A DNA stretch of 64,000 bases from contig CANMMP010000001.1 of assembly GCA_947499125.1 (NCBI GenBank), forward strand, positions 1,054,001 to 1,118,000, read 5' to 3'. The DNA is from an uncultured Pontibacter sp. (GTDB lineage Bacteria; Bacteroidota; Bacteroidia; Cytophagales; Hymenobacteraceae). The notes beneath the pieces were generated by a model that searched no databases, was not told the DNA's origin, and worked only from the letters and a program-made list of their open reading frames with translations. Shown one piece after another: positions 53,947-62,188 of the stretch. Numbering within the stretch: position 1 is the first letter of the stretch; each line of letters opens with the position of its first letter. The translations under genes and the position numbers were made by a program.

Positions 53947-54598
53947 GTAGTCTTTCCCAAACGAGGTTTACAATATCCTGCGCCACTTCCGTTTTCTGTT
54001 TCAGGTCAAAAGCAGTTGTTTTACCTTTTTCTATAACGGTTATTTTGTTTGTATCGTGTTTAAAGCCGGCACCTTCGTCGCGCAGCGAATTCAGCACGAT
54101 CATATCCAGGTTTTTCTTCTGAAGTTTTTCAGCTGCATTAGCTGCTTCGTTATTTGTTTCCAGGGCAAAACCTACTGAGAACTGGCCCGGCTTTTTTTGT
54201 TTACCGAGCGTGGCAGCTATATCAACGTTTTTAACAAGTTCTATCGTAAGTTCGTTGCCTGCTTTCTTAATTTTCTGGTCGGCTACAACTTTAGGCTTAT
54301 AGTCGGCAACAGCGGCTGCATAAACTATAACATCCGCTTTATCAGCAAACTGCAGTGCGGCAGCATACATTTCGTCGGCGGTAGTTACAGGTATAACTTT
54401 TATAGTTGAGGTATTGGTCTGTTGATTTGTAGGGCCCGCTACCAGGTAAACCTCGGCGCCAAGTGCGGCAAAAGCTTCGGCAATAGAAAAACCCATTTTG
54501 CCCGACGAATGGTTACCTATAAAACGCACCGGATCGATAGGCTCGTAAGTAGGACCAGCCGTTATAAGTATGGTCTTTCCTTTAAACGATCTTTCCAT
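53939..54598 (-). CDS. coaB: Phosphopantothenate--cysteine ligase (CoaB domain, separate ORF)
   Basis: A 219-residue protein starting at the ATG at 54598, 17 bp before the coaC stop codon on the minus strand. TAGPTYEPIDPVRFIGNHSSGKMGFSIA and VIPVTTADEM match CoaB, which joins 4'-phosphopantothenate to cysteine. In most bacteria, including Bacteroidota, CoaB is the second half of one CoaBC polypeptide. Here it lies in the +1 frame relative to coaC; see findings for a homopolymer that could explain the split. Catalytic features look intact. Confidence 0.88.
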   Translation of the reverse strand: MERSFKGKTILITAGPTYEPIDPVRFIGNHSSGKMGFSIAEAFAALGAEVYLVAGPTNQQTNTSTIKVIPVTTADEMYAAALQFADKADVIVYAAAVADYKPKVVADQKIKKAGNELTIELVKNVDIAATLGKQKKPGQFSVGFALETNNEAANAAEKLQKKNLDMIVLNSLRDEGAGFKHDTNKITVIEKGKTTAFDLKQKTEVAQDIVNLVWERLHG

Positions 54599-55142
54599 CG
54601 GGAGCAAAAAATTTCTGAAGCACCTCTACAATTTCTTCCGGCTCGGCTAAACGTCCCTGCCCTACTAAGCCGCTGGCAAGCTCGCCGTATCCGGCCTCAA
54701 TAATATGGTTGCCATAGCCACGCAGTTTGGTAAAGTTATTTTGCACCGAAGGATGCTGGTACATATCCAGGTCCATGGCCGGGGCCACGAATACCGGGCA
54801 CCTTGCCGATAAATAAGTAGCAGTGAGCAGGTTGTCGCAGAAGCCGTTGGCCATTTTGCCTACTGTGTTGGCACTAGCCGGAGCAATTACCAACGCATCG
54901 GCCCACAGGCCAAGTTCAACGTGGTTGTGCCATAAGCCGCCTTCGTCGCGCACAAAGTGGGTTAGCACGGGCCTTTTAGAGAGCGTGGCCAGTGTGAGCG
55001 GGGTTATAAACTCAGAAGCAGAAGTGGTCAGGATAACCTGTACTTCTGCTTCTGCTTTTACGAGTAAGCGTACCAGTAGCGCAGCTTTATAGGCTGCTAT
55101 ACTTCCGCAAACTCCCAGTATTATTTTTTTATGCCGGAGCAT
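54582..55142 (-). CDS. coaC: Phosphopantothenoylcysteine decarboxylase (CoaC domain, separate ORF)
   Basis: A 186-residue FMN-dependent decarboxylase. The GVCGSIAAYKA opening, the HNHVELG active-site histidine run, PASANTVGKMANGFCDNLL and APAMDLDMY are family marks. It converts phosphopantothenoylcysteine to 4'-phosphopantetheine. Length equals the N-terminal half of CoaBC. The ORF ends in VLQKFFAPDGKIV, where a fused protein would run on into the ligase domain, so this is either a genuine split gene or a frameshifted coaBC. Confidence 0.88.
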   Translation of the reverse strand: MLRHKKIILGVCGSIAAYKAALLVRLLVKAEAEVQVILTTSASEFITPLTLATLSKRPVLTHFVRDEGGLWHNHVELGLWADALVIAPASANTVGKMANGFCDNLLTATYLSARCPVFVAPAMDLDMYQHPSVQNNFTKLRGYGNHIIEAGYGELASGLVGQGRLAEPEEIVEVLQKFFAPDGKIV

Positions 55143-55151
55143 GTGCCGTTA

Positions 55152-55481
55152 CTACAGCGTTTCTTCCTGCATATCCGACTCTTCCGGCTTGCGCAGGTAT
55201 ACGTTACCTTCCAGGAACTCCTCAATAGCAAGGCTGGTCGCTTTAGGCATACGCTCATAATATTTAGAGATCTCGATCTGCTCACGGTTCTCAAAAACTT
55301 CTTCCAGGTTGTCTACTGTTGTAGCAAACTCGGCCAGCTTTGAGTTCAGCTCTTCTTTCAGCTTTACAGAGATCTGATTCGCTCTTTTTGAAATAACCGA
55401 TACAGACATGTATACGTTGCCGGTCTGCTCAGCAAAGTCGGCCATGTTGCGGGTTACGATAGATGATGGAACTGATGCCAT
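55152..55481 (-). CDS. RNA polymerase omega-like subunit (RpoZ/Rpb6-type)
   Basis: A 109-residue protein of the omega/Rpb6 family. The segment VYMSVSVISKRANQISVKLKEELNSKLAE is the typical omega helix pair, and the C-terminal part is acidic (PEESDMQEETL). Omega helps assemble the polymerase and, in many bacteria, binds ppGpp. It is 9 bp from coaC and 13 bp from the bamD gene in the standard Bacteroidota order, so all are likely co-transcribed. Confidence 0.85.
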   Translation of the reverse strand: MASVPSSIVTRNMADFAEQTGNVYMSVSVISKRANQISVKLKEELNSKLAEFATTVDNLEEVFENREQIEISKYYERMPKATSLAIEEFLEGNVYLRKPEESDMQEETL

Positions 55482-55494
55482 AGGTATATATTAC

Positions 55495-56325
55495 TTAAGA
55501 ATTTGCTTGGTTTGATTTTAAACTTTTGATCCTTTCGAGTTCGGCCAGTGTGTTGTCGTAGATCTGGTTGGCACTACGCATAAACTTGCTGTCAGGATAC
55601 TGATCAGAGAAATTCTGATAAAACTCCACTACTTCGTAATAGCGCTCTTCCTGCTTCGATGCTACACTTTGCTTCGCGTATTCGTATTGCGACTCTATTT
55701 TAAGAAAGCCGGCTTCTTCGGCGTAAGGTGATGAAGCGAATTCGCGCTGGAAGTTGGTTAAAGCTACTACTGCAGCTTTATAAGCGCGGATCTGATAGTA
55801 TAAACGGGCACTCTCGAATGCTTTTTTGTCAAGTTTTACGCTAAGGTTATCCAGTATCTGGTTTGCCTCGGCAGTATACTCGCTCTCAGGGTAACGGATC
55901 ATGAATTCCTGCACGGCTTCCATAGCGGTAAGCGTGCTTGCCTGGTCCTGCTCATGCTTCGGTGACTGGTTATACAGCGATTTTACCTGCATGAACATGG
56001 CCTGCTCAGCTTTAGGGCTGCGGCCGTAGGTAGTATAAAAATTACGGAAATATGTTTCGCTAAGCAGGTAGTTGCCTAATTCGTAGTTGGCACTTGCCTG
56101 GTAATAAAGGGCATCTTCTGCCTGCTCAGTACCTGTTAACAAAGGAGTTACGGCATCAAGCAGTACGCTTGCACGGTAAAAGTCCTCTTTTTCGTAGTAT
56201 TTAATTGCGGCAGCATATTTTTGCTGTACATCGTTGCTTTTTAAAAGCTTCTGGTAGTTACTGCAGCTTGCGGCAGACAGCAATACAGCTAAAAGCACAA
56301 CGATATGGGAGAGTCTCTTCTTCAT
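55495..56325 (-). CDS. bamD: Outer membrane assembly lipoprotein BamD
   Basis: A 276-residue lipoprotein (lipobox SAASC) with five TPR-like helical repeats. The opening NYQKLLKSNDVQQKYAAAIKYYEKEDFYRASVLLDAV and repeated YYEVVEFYQNFSDQYPDSK type segments are those of BamD/ComL. It is the essential partner of BamA in folding outer membrane beta-barrels. It starts the cluster that ends in recN. Confidence 0.9.
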   Translation of the reverse strand: MKKRLSHIVVLLAVLLSAASCSNYQKLLKSNDVQQKYAAAIKYYEKEDFYRASVLLDAVTPLLTGTEQAEDALYYQASANYELGNYLLSETYFRNFYTTYGRSPKAEQAMFMQVKSLYNQSPKHEQDQASTLTAMEAVQEFMIRYPESEYTAEANQILDNLSVKLDKKAFESARLYYQIRAYKAAVVALTNFQREFASSPYAEEAGFLKIESQYEYAKQSVASKQEERYYEVVEFYQNFSDQYPDSKFMRSANQIYDNTLAELERIKSLKSNQANS

Positions 56326-56402
56326 GAACAGGCAAAATTATACAATATCTGCTTGATTTACAACTATGGTTTTGGCCAAAAAAGTATAGCCTTAAAATGA
56401 TG

Positions 56403-58082
56403 TTAATTAGCCCTTCTGAGACCACCGCGTTTCGGCTTCTGGTTCTTTTTGGCTGGTGCTTTCTTTTTAGAATTTGCCGGATTTTTTACAGCTGGCCTTG
56501 GCGCTACAGGTGCCCGTTTGGCAAAGATCTGTGGCTTGGTAGGCCTAAGTTCGCCATACCAGGTAAAGCCTTCGAGCGTTTTACTGCTTTCCCCGAGCTC
56601 ATGGGGCGGAATAAAGTTACCGTCCGGCTGCACCAGAAACGATATAGTCTGCAATTTATTTTCTGCAAACTTTAAAATCATGTTACTGCATATCACCTTG
56701 TTCATGCCGGTCATGGTGGTATCCCCTTCCAGGGCAAAGTATATGCTTTCGCCGTTACCGTTCACATTTACACGTCTCAGGTCGCTATCAGCAAAATAAG
56801 CTACCATGTTACGGCCTTTTATCTGGTTATAGTTACCCAGCGTATCCTCGGATGCCATAAAGGCATTGCTATACATAAACATGCGATCGATAGCTTTATT
56901 GCGAAGGTAGACATGTATGGTATCGGCAACCAGTTGGCTGCTTTCGCTCCAGAGTACCGGCTTTTTATTCAGGTGCATTACCGAATCGGTGCGGTTAAAA
57001 CTCAACGAATCGGCTTTCCCCTGCAGGTCTGATTTAAATATTTTGACGTTGTTAAAAGCGTACAACATACTTTTCGTGCCCGGCCCCTGTGCTTCTTTCG
57101 ATACCAGCGAGTCAGCTGACAAGTATAACGTATCGCCATCCATTATACTTTCCATTACCGGGCTGCCTGCTACTTTGGCAACTCCTCGGTCGCGCCAATA
57201 ACGGCCAACCTGCCCACGTATGGTGATGTCATCCTTTAGCGAGCGTAGCGTTACATTTCGTTCGGCCACACCGTAGCCGGTGTTCTGGTTATAGTATAGT
57301 TTATCGCCGCCAAGCCTATACTCCGGGGTAAGTATGTAAGCATTCTTCCCGAAATCCGATACCTTGGTTACTGTGTTATAGGTTCCCTCTTCGGCATATA
57401 AGTCGCCGCGCTGGCCTTTAATAACAGTTGGCCCTAAAAAGTAAACTATCCGGCTTAGGGTATTATAGCGCATGTTCTCGGCAGTAATGTTATAGTCGGC
57501 GGTGGCCACTTTCACATTCTGCCTGAAGGTCATTTCCTTCGTGTTTGTATTATAGGAGCCCAGTTTGCTTTGAAGTCGGTTCTCGGCATCAACTATAGTT
57601 CCGCCTTCGGTATAGGTCGCTACTTTGGTGTTCAGGTTATAGTCCAGGCTTGGGGTGGTAAGCGTCATGTTCGGGTCGCGCATGGTCACGTTACCTGTCA
57701 TGCGGGCGGTGCGTTTTACGCCGTCGTAATTGGCCTGGTCGCCGGTTATAGTTATAGAGTCGCCTTGCACGATGCGCACGTTGCTATATGCCTCCAACAC
57801 CTGGGTACCTGTATACTGGTAAACCGAATCTGCCGATAAAAAGGTCTGGCCCTGCTTAAACCGCACATTACCGATCAGCCTGTCTATGCGCCGGCCGTTT
57901 ATGGTTCCGCCTCTTAAACTGTCGGCCCCGATGAGCTCTACCCTACTTGACTGTTGCTGTGCTGGTTGTTGCTTTGGCTGCTGCTGGGGCACCTTAACAG
58001 GCTGTTGTATGGTGCGCTGCCCGAAAACCACTAGCGTAAACAGTGTAAAGACAACAGAAAACAGTAATTTTGTATACTTCAT
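56403..58082 (-). CDS. LptA/OstA-like organic solvent tolerance protein
   Basis: A 559-residue exported protein with a signal peptide (residues 1-21), a Gln/Pro-rich linker (about 22-45) and a long run of OstA-type beta-jellyroll repeats, as in LPS transport proteins. RLIGNVRFKQGQTFLSADSVYQY, ARMTGNVTMRDPNMTLT and similar segments mark each turn. The C-terminal 50 residues are lysine/proline/alanine-rich. It may carry lipopolysaccharide or another lipid across the periplasm. Size is larger than LptA alone, as is usual in this phylum. Confidence 0.85.
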   Translation of the reverse strand: MKYTKLLFSVVFTLFTLVVFGQRTIQQPVKVPQQQPKQQPAQQQSSRVELIGADSLRGGTINGRRIDRLIGNVRFKQGQTFLSADSVYQYTGTQVLEAYSNVRIVQGDSITITGDQANYDGVKRTARMTGNVTMRDPNMTLTTPSLDYNLNTKVATYTEGGTIVDAENRLQSKLGSYNTNTKEMTFRQNVKVATADYNITAENMRYNTLSRIVYFLGPTVIKGQRGDLYAEEGTYNTVTKVSDFGKNAYILTPEYRLGGDKLYYNQNTGYGVAERNVTLRSLKDDITIRGQVGRYWRDRGVAKVAGSPVMESIMDGDTLYLSADSLVSKEAQGPGTKSMLYAFNNVKIFKSDLQGKADSLSFNRTDSVMHLNKKPVLWSESSQLVADTIHVYLRNKAIDRMFMYSNAFMASEDTLGNYNQIKGRNMVAYFADSDLRRVNVNGNGESIYFALEGDTTMTGMNKVICSNMILKFAENKLQTISFLVQPDGNFIPPHELGESSKTLEGFTWYGELRPTKPQIFAKRAPVAPRPAVKNPANSKKKAPAKKNQKPKRGGLRRAN

Positions 58083-58087
58083 TTAGA

Positions 58088-58160
58088 TCATTGACAAAGG
58101 ATGAAGGACATTGTGACAAAGGATACTTATTTATACTTCGTCAATTAGTCTTTTACCCAA
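58088..58160. repeat. GACAAAGGA-type repeat upstream of tilS
   Basis: TTGACAAAGGATGAAGGAC, GTGACAAAGGAT and GTCTTTTACCC lie in the gap between the divergent OstA-like and tilS genes. A related arrangement is found just after tilS (59541-59626) and before WbqC (14660-14735). Confidence 0.5.
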
Positions 58161-58201
58161 ACTGTACTTCAAAATTATAAAAAATTTACCAGCCGCTGCT
58201 T

Positions 58202-59542
58202 ATGCTACAGAAAGTTTCAGGTTTTATACAAGCGCAGGACCTATGCCAACCCGATAGTAAAATTATAGCAGCTGTCAGCAGTGGCATCGACTCGGTGGTG
58301 CTTTGCCATTTGCTGCAAAAGCTAAAGTATAACTTTGCCGTAGCCCACTGCAACTTTGGTTTACGTGCCGAAGACGCCGAAGCTGACCAACTTTTTGCCA
58401 AAAAGCTTGCCAAACAATACGACGTACCTTTTTATACTGAAAACTTCAACACGCAGGCTTTTGCCGAGCAGGAGAAACTATCGATACAAATGGCTGCCCG
58501 TACCCTACGCTACCAGTGGTTCGAGCAGATTCGTCAGCAGGAAGGCTACGACTATATTGCCACCGCCCACCATAGCAACGACCTGACCGAAACCATATTG
58601 CTACACCTAACCAAAGGCACCGGCATTGCAGGCCTGCACGGCATTCCACCTAAAAATGGCCACATCATCCGCCCGATGTTGTCTGTCAGCAAAGATGATA
58701 TATACGAGTTTGTAACTGAAAACCGCCTGATCTGGCGCGAAGACAGCTCTAACGAAACAACCAAGTACCAGCGTAACAAGATACGACATGAGGTAATTCC
58801 AGTGTTAAAGGAGATAAACCCTAACCTGGAAGAAACCATGCAGCACACCGCCGAGCGCGTAAGCCATGCCGAAAGTATAGTTGCCGATTATATTAAGAAC
58901 CTGCGCGAACAAAGTATAAAAGAGGCTGAAAATGCCTGTTATATTTCGCTGGTGCCGCTACAGAATGCCACTGGCCTGCCGGTTGTACTTCACGAACTGC
59001 TGCGCCCGTTCAATTTTAGTTATAGCGTTGTGCTGGAGTTGGTTGATGCACTGGAAGGCTTATCTGGTAAACAGTTCGACTCCCCAACCCATACTCTGGT
59101 AAAAGACCGCGACCAACTGGTAATTACCGCACGCAACCTAAGCACTTTCGGGAGTATACTTATACAGGACGGTGATACTGAAGCAGAAGCGGGCAGTTTA
59201 TACTTTAAAATAAAGTATGTAGATATCGACAAGTATAAACTGAGCAAAAAGCCTAATGTGGCAGCGCTGGATATGGAACAGTTAAAATTCCCGTTAAAGC
59301 TGCGAAGCTGGCAGGAAGGCGACTGGTTTGTTCCGCTTGGCATGAACGGAAAGAAAAAGATAAGCGACCTGTTGATAGATAAGAAAGTGCCGGCCAACCT
59401 AAAATCGCAAACCTTAGTATTAGTATCCGACCAATCCATTGCCTGGGTAGTGAACCAGCGCCCTGACAACCGCTTTAAAGTGACAGGCAAGACGCAAAAA
59501 GTGATGGAGATAAGTGTGCAGGCGAAGCCTCAGGCTTCCTGA
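58202..59542 (+). CDS. tilS: tRNA(Ile)-lysidine synthase TilS
   Basis: A 446-residue PP-loop ATPase that changes C34 of tRNA-Ile(CAU) to lysidine, so that it reads AUA. The adenylation domain is visible (AAVSSGIDSVVLCHLL, HCNFGLR, IATAHHSNDLTETILLHLTKGTGIAGL), with a linker (RNKIRHEVIPVLKEINPNLEE) and a C-terminal TilS domain. The PP-loop usually reads SGGxDS; here it is SSGIDS, with serine in place of the first glycine. The enzyme matters for the many in-frame ATA codons in this window. Confidence 0.9.
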   Translation: MLQKVSGFIQAQDLCQPDSKIIAAVSSGIDSVVLCHLLQKLKYNFAVAHCNFGLRAEDAEADQLFAKKLAKQYDVPFYTENFNTQAFAEQEKLSIQMAARTLRYQWFEQIRQQEGYDYIATAHHSNDLTETILLHLTKGTGIAGLHGIPPKNGHIIRPMLSVSKDDIYEFVTENRLIWREDSSNETTKYQRNKIRHEVIPVLKEINPNLEETMQHTAERVSHAESIVADYIKNLREQSIKEAENACYISLVPLQNATGLPVVLHELLRPFNFSYSVVLELVDALEGLSGKQFDSPTHTLVKDRDQLVITARNLSTFGSILIQDGDTEAEAGSLYFKIKYVDIDKYKLSKKPNVAALDMEQLKFPLKLRSWQEGDWFVPLGMNGKKKISDLLIDKKVPANLKSQTLVLVSDQSIAWVVNQRPDNRFKVTGKTQKVMEISVQAKPQAS

Positions 59543-59626
59543 CAAAGGATTTTTAGACAAAGGACCTAAGACTAATTAAGTCATAAATATCCATTGTCTT
59601 TTGCCAAATAGTCTTTTGTCCGAAAT
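59541..59626. repeat. GACAAAGGA...TCTTTTGTCC repeat downstream of tilS
   Basis: CTGACAAAGGATTTTTAGAC at the left and TTGTCTTTTGCC ... GTCTTTTGTCC at the right form an imperfect inverted pair. Together with 58088-58160 it brackets tilS. Confidence 0.5.
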
Positions 59627-59704
59627 ACAACGGTTTTAATAATAGATTTTCCTAATTTTACAGGAGTAACTGAATTCTCAAACTAACATAAAGTATATCC
59701 GATA

Positions 59705-60646
59705 ATGAAAGTAACTGTAGTTGGAGCTGGTAACGTTGGTGCAACATGCGCTGATGTGCTTGCTTACCGCGAAATCGCGAACGAAGTAGTTTTAGTGGAT
59801 ATTAAAGAAGGTTTTGCTGAGGGCAAAGCGCTTGATATCTGGCAGAAAGCCCCAATCAACCTGTACGATACGCGCACTGTGGGCGTAACAAACGATTACA
59901 GCAAAACTGCTGGTTCTGATGTAGTAGTTATAACTTCTGGTTTGCCACGTAAGCCAGGTATGACGCGCGACGACCTGATCTCTACAAACGCAGGCATCGT
60001 GCAGTCAGTAACTGAAAATATTGTAAAGCACTCTCCTGATGCGATCATCATTGTGGTTTCTAACCCACTTGATGTGATGACATACGCTGCACACATTACA
60101 TCTAAGCTGCCACGCACAAGAGTAATGGGTATGGCCGGTATCCTGGACACTGCCCGTTACAGAGCGTTCCTTGCTGAGGCCCTGAACGTATCTCCAAAAG
60201 ACATCCAGGCAGTATTAATGGGTGGCCACGGTGACACTATGGTTCCGCTTCCGCGTTACACTACAGTTGGTGGTATCCCGGTAACAGAACTGATCGGCGA
60301 AGAAGAACTGAACGCTATAGTTGAGCGCACTAAAAATGGTGGCGGCGAGCTTGTAAAACTGATGGGTACTTCTGCCTGGTATGCACCGGGTTCAGCAGCT
60401 GCTCAAATGGTAGAGGCTATCGTGCGTGACCAGCGTCGTGTATTCCCGGTTTGCGTGAAGCTGGAAGGTGAGTACGGTATTGATGGCGTATACTTAGGTG
60501 TACCAGTTATACTTGGCAAGAACGGTATCGAGAAGATCATCGAACTGCAACTGAACGAAGACGAGAAGCAACTGCTTGAGACGTCTCGCGGACACGTAAA
60601 AGAAGTAATGGAAGCACTTGACAACATCAACGCTGCCAAAGCTTAA
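59705..60646 (+). CDS. mdh: Malate dehydrogenase
   Basis: A 313-residue NAD-dependent enzyme of the LDH-like malate dehydrogenase group. The dinucleotide motif is VGAGNVGAT (residues about 5-13), substrate arginines lie in SGLPRKPGMTRDDL and NPLDVMTYAAHITSKLPRTR, and the catalytic His is in MGGHGDTMVP. It interconverts malate and oxaloacetate in the TCA cycle. A strong terminator follows. Confidence 0.95.
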   Translation: MKVTVVGAGNVGATCADVLAYREIANEVVLVDIKEGFAEGKALDIWQKAPINLYDTRTVGVTNDYSKTAGSDVVVITSGLPRKPGMTRDDLISTNAGIVQSVTENIVKHSPDAIIIVVSNPLDVMTYAAHITSKLPRTRVMGMAGILDTARYRAFLAEALNVSPKDIQAVLMGGHGDTMVPLPRYTTVGGIPVTELIGEEELNAIVERTKNGGGELVKLMGTSAWYAPGSAAAQMVEAIVRDQRRVFPVCVKLEGEYGIDGVYLGVPVILGKNGIEKIIELQLNEDEKQLLETSRGHVKEVMEALDNINAAKA

Positions 60647-60669
60647 GTATAAAATTACTTATTGATAAC

Positions 60670-60706
60670 AAAAGCGCCGCTTCTGAAAAGGAGCGGCGCT
60701 TTTGAT
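60670..60706 (+). terminator. Terminator after mdh
   Basis: AAAAGCGCCGCT (60670-60681) pairs with AGCGGCGCTTTT (60692-60703), with a 10-nt loop and trailing T residues. Confidence 0.9.
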
Positions 60707-60774
60707 TTTATGTCAGGCTCTGGATTTACAGAACCCCTTTTAGCTTTAAGTATAAACTTGATTCAGAAACATAC

Positions 60775-61155
60775 TTATACTTTCATCTTATTCTTTTTCA
60801 ACGTCTTAAAATACTTCCGGGCTGCCACGTCGTCTTCTTTTAAGATAATAAGTACGACACCGTTATTCCCGCTTTCACCAAAAATATCTTCTGCGCTTTT
60901 CCCTTTTAATACATCCAATCGTTCAATCCAATCAGGGTTTATTTCTTCAACGTCAGTCGCCTCAATTTGATAGAAATCACGTTCATCCTGGATAACAATC
61001 AGTGGCTTTGATTCCTCCCCTTTATGGTATGGGCCAAAATATCCACCCGCATCCATCTTGTCCATAATTCCTTTCTGATCGGGAACACTTTGGGCAACTG
61101 CATTACCAGAAATAAGGGCTGCACCCAACAGCAGGCTTGTTATAATATATTTCAT
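60775..61155 (-). CDS. Small secreted protein with TonB-plug-like segment
   Basis: A 126-residue protein with a signal peptide (residues 1-21). The C-terminal half contains INPDWIERLDVLKGKSAEDIFGESGNNGVVLIILK, which resembles the plug segment of SusC-type TonB-dependent receptors (IESIEVLKGxSAxxxYGxxGxNGVVxITTK). No barrel follows, so it is a stand-alone domain; similar small proteins occur in Bacteroidota. Function unknown. It lies beside repeat array C. Confidence 0.7.
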   Translation of the reverse strand: MKYIITSLLLGAALISGNAVAQSVPDQKGIMDKMDAGGYFGPYHKGEESKPLIVIQDERDFYQIEATDVEEINPDWIERLDVLKGKSAEDIFGESGNNGVVLIILKEDDVAARKYFKTLKKNKMKV

Positions 61156-61229
61156 AGAGGATTGAGTTAATAGCCAATTGAACTATAAGGTAGAAATAAA
61201 GAAAGTATAAACCTACAATGTCGGTATAC

Positions 61230-62180
61230 GAAGTTGCTATAATTTATATGGTTTGCAGTTTACCTTCTCTTAGGAATCTCAGTAGTATAAACCCACCCCT
61301 ACCCCTCCAAGGAGGGGAATTTTGACTGTTGGTGTTGTTTGATTTTTTAGTTTCATAGTTACTGTTGGTCATCCCCCGCCCCCTTCAAAGGGAGACCTTC
61401 TACCTAAGCTATAGTTGAGGTTATAGTTTTATAGCTACTGTGGTCCAACCACCCCTAACCCCTCCTTGTTTAAGGCGGGGAACTAGACCTGAACAAAGTC
61501 CCCCTTTGAAGGGGGTAGGGGGATGTTTTATAGTTGGGGTATCAACACCCTTATAGTCCCCTCAAGGGGACAGTTCTGCCTTTGACAAAGGTTAATATAT
61601 AGTTTTATAGTCAAGACTTGTCATCCCCCTCGCCTCCTTCAAAGGGGGACTTCTCTGCTATCGTTATAGTTAAATTTAATGTTCTGTAGTTGTATCTTGT
61701 GAGTGGACAGGTCTCCACCTGTCCCTACAGAATTACTACCACGAGAAAAGTCGCAGCTTATTGGTTCGAAGTATAAACTAACTGTAGCTATGAGAAGCTT
61801 TCCAGTTTTTGGGTTGAGCGCCTTTGATTTGTTGCGGTGCCGCAGGCAATCCGAGGTACGAGGATAGCAAGAAAGCAGCAGCGCGATGCCCGAAGGCGGG
61901 GCCTCGCGGCCGTGAGCGCATAAAGCAAACTATAAAACGATAGGTATTTAGAGCTCCCAGGAAAAGAAGTGACTATGAAAGAAACGGCTTGGTTACAGTC
62001 GCAATAGACTTTAGCTAAAAAGACACATAAGATCCCTCGGCTGCGCTCGGAATGACAAATGAGATAGATATAACATAACGATGCTAGCAGGAGCTGCGCA
62101 CACTGCTAGATCTTACAGCTTTAGGACACATAAGATTTCTCGGCTAGCGCTCGAAATGACAAAGGAGAACTATAAAACAC
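61230..62180. repeat. Mosaic array of dispersed palindromic repeats (array C)
   Basis: A 1-kb gene-free stretch of modules. CACCCCTaCCCCTCC..GGAGGGG type: 61289-61320 and 61446-61481. CCCCCTTTGAAGGGGG type: 61367-61395, 61498-61527, 61620-61653. ACCCTTATAGTCCCCTCAAGGGGAC module: 61542-61577. GGACAGGTctccACCTGTCC hairpin near 61705-61724. 113-bp core: 61808-61920. GTCATTCCGAGCG module, inverted: 62021-62057 and, diverged, 62124-62162. The order from 61.54 to 62.06 kb mirrors array A, with an extra CCCCCTTTGAAGG module inserted. Confidence 0.85.
61808..61920. repeat. 113-bp core repeat, copy 2 (inverted)
   Basis: Reverse complement identical by eye to 38448-38560, 23 kb away; the next differing base is at 61807. 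The flanking sequence can be aligned to that of copy 1 for more than 100 bp on each side but is much less conserved. Confidence 0.88.
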
Positions 62181-62188
62181 GAACCCTA

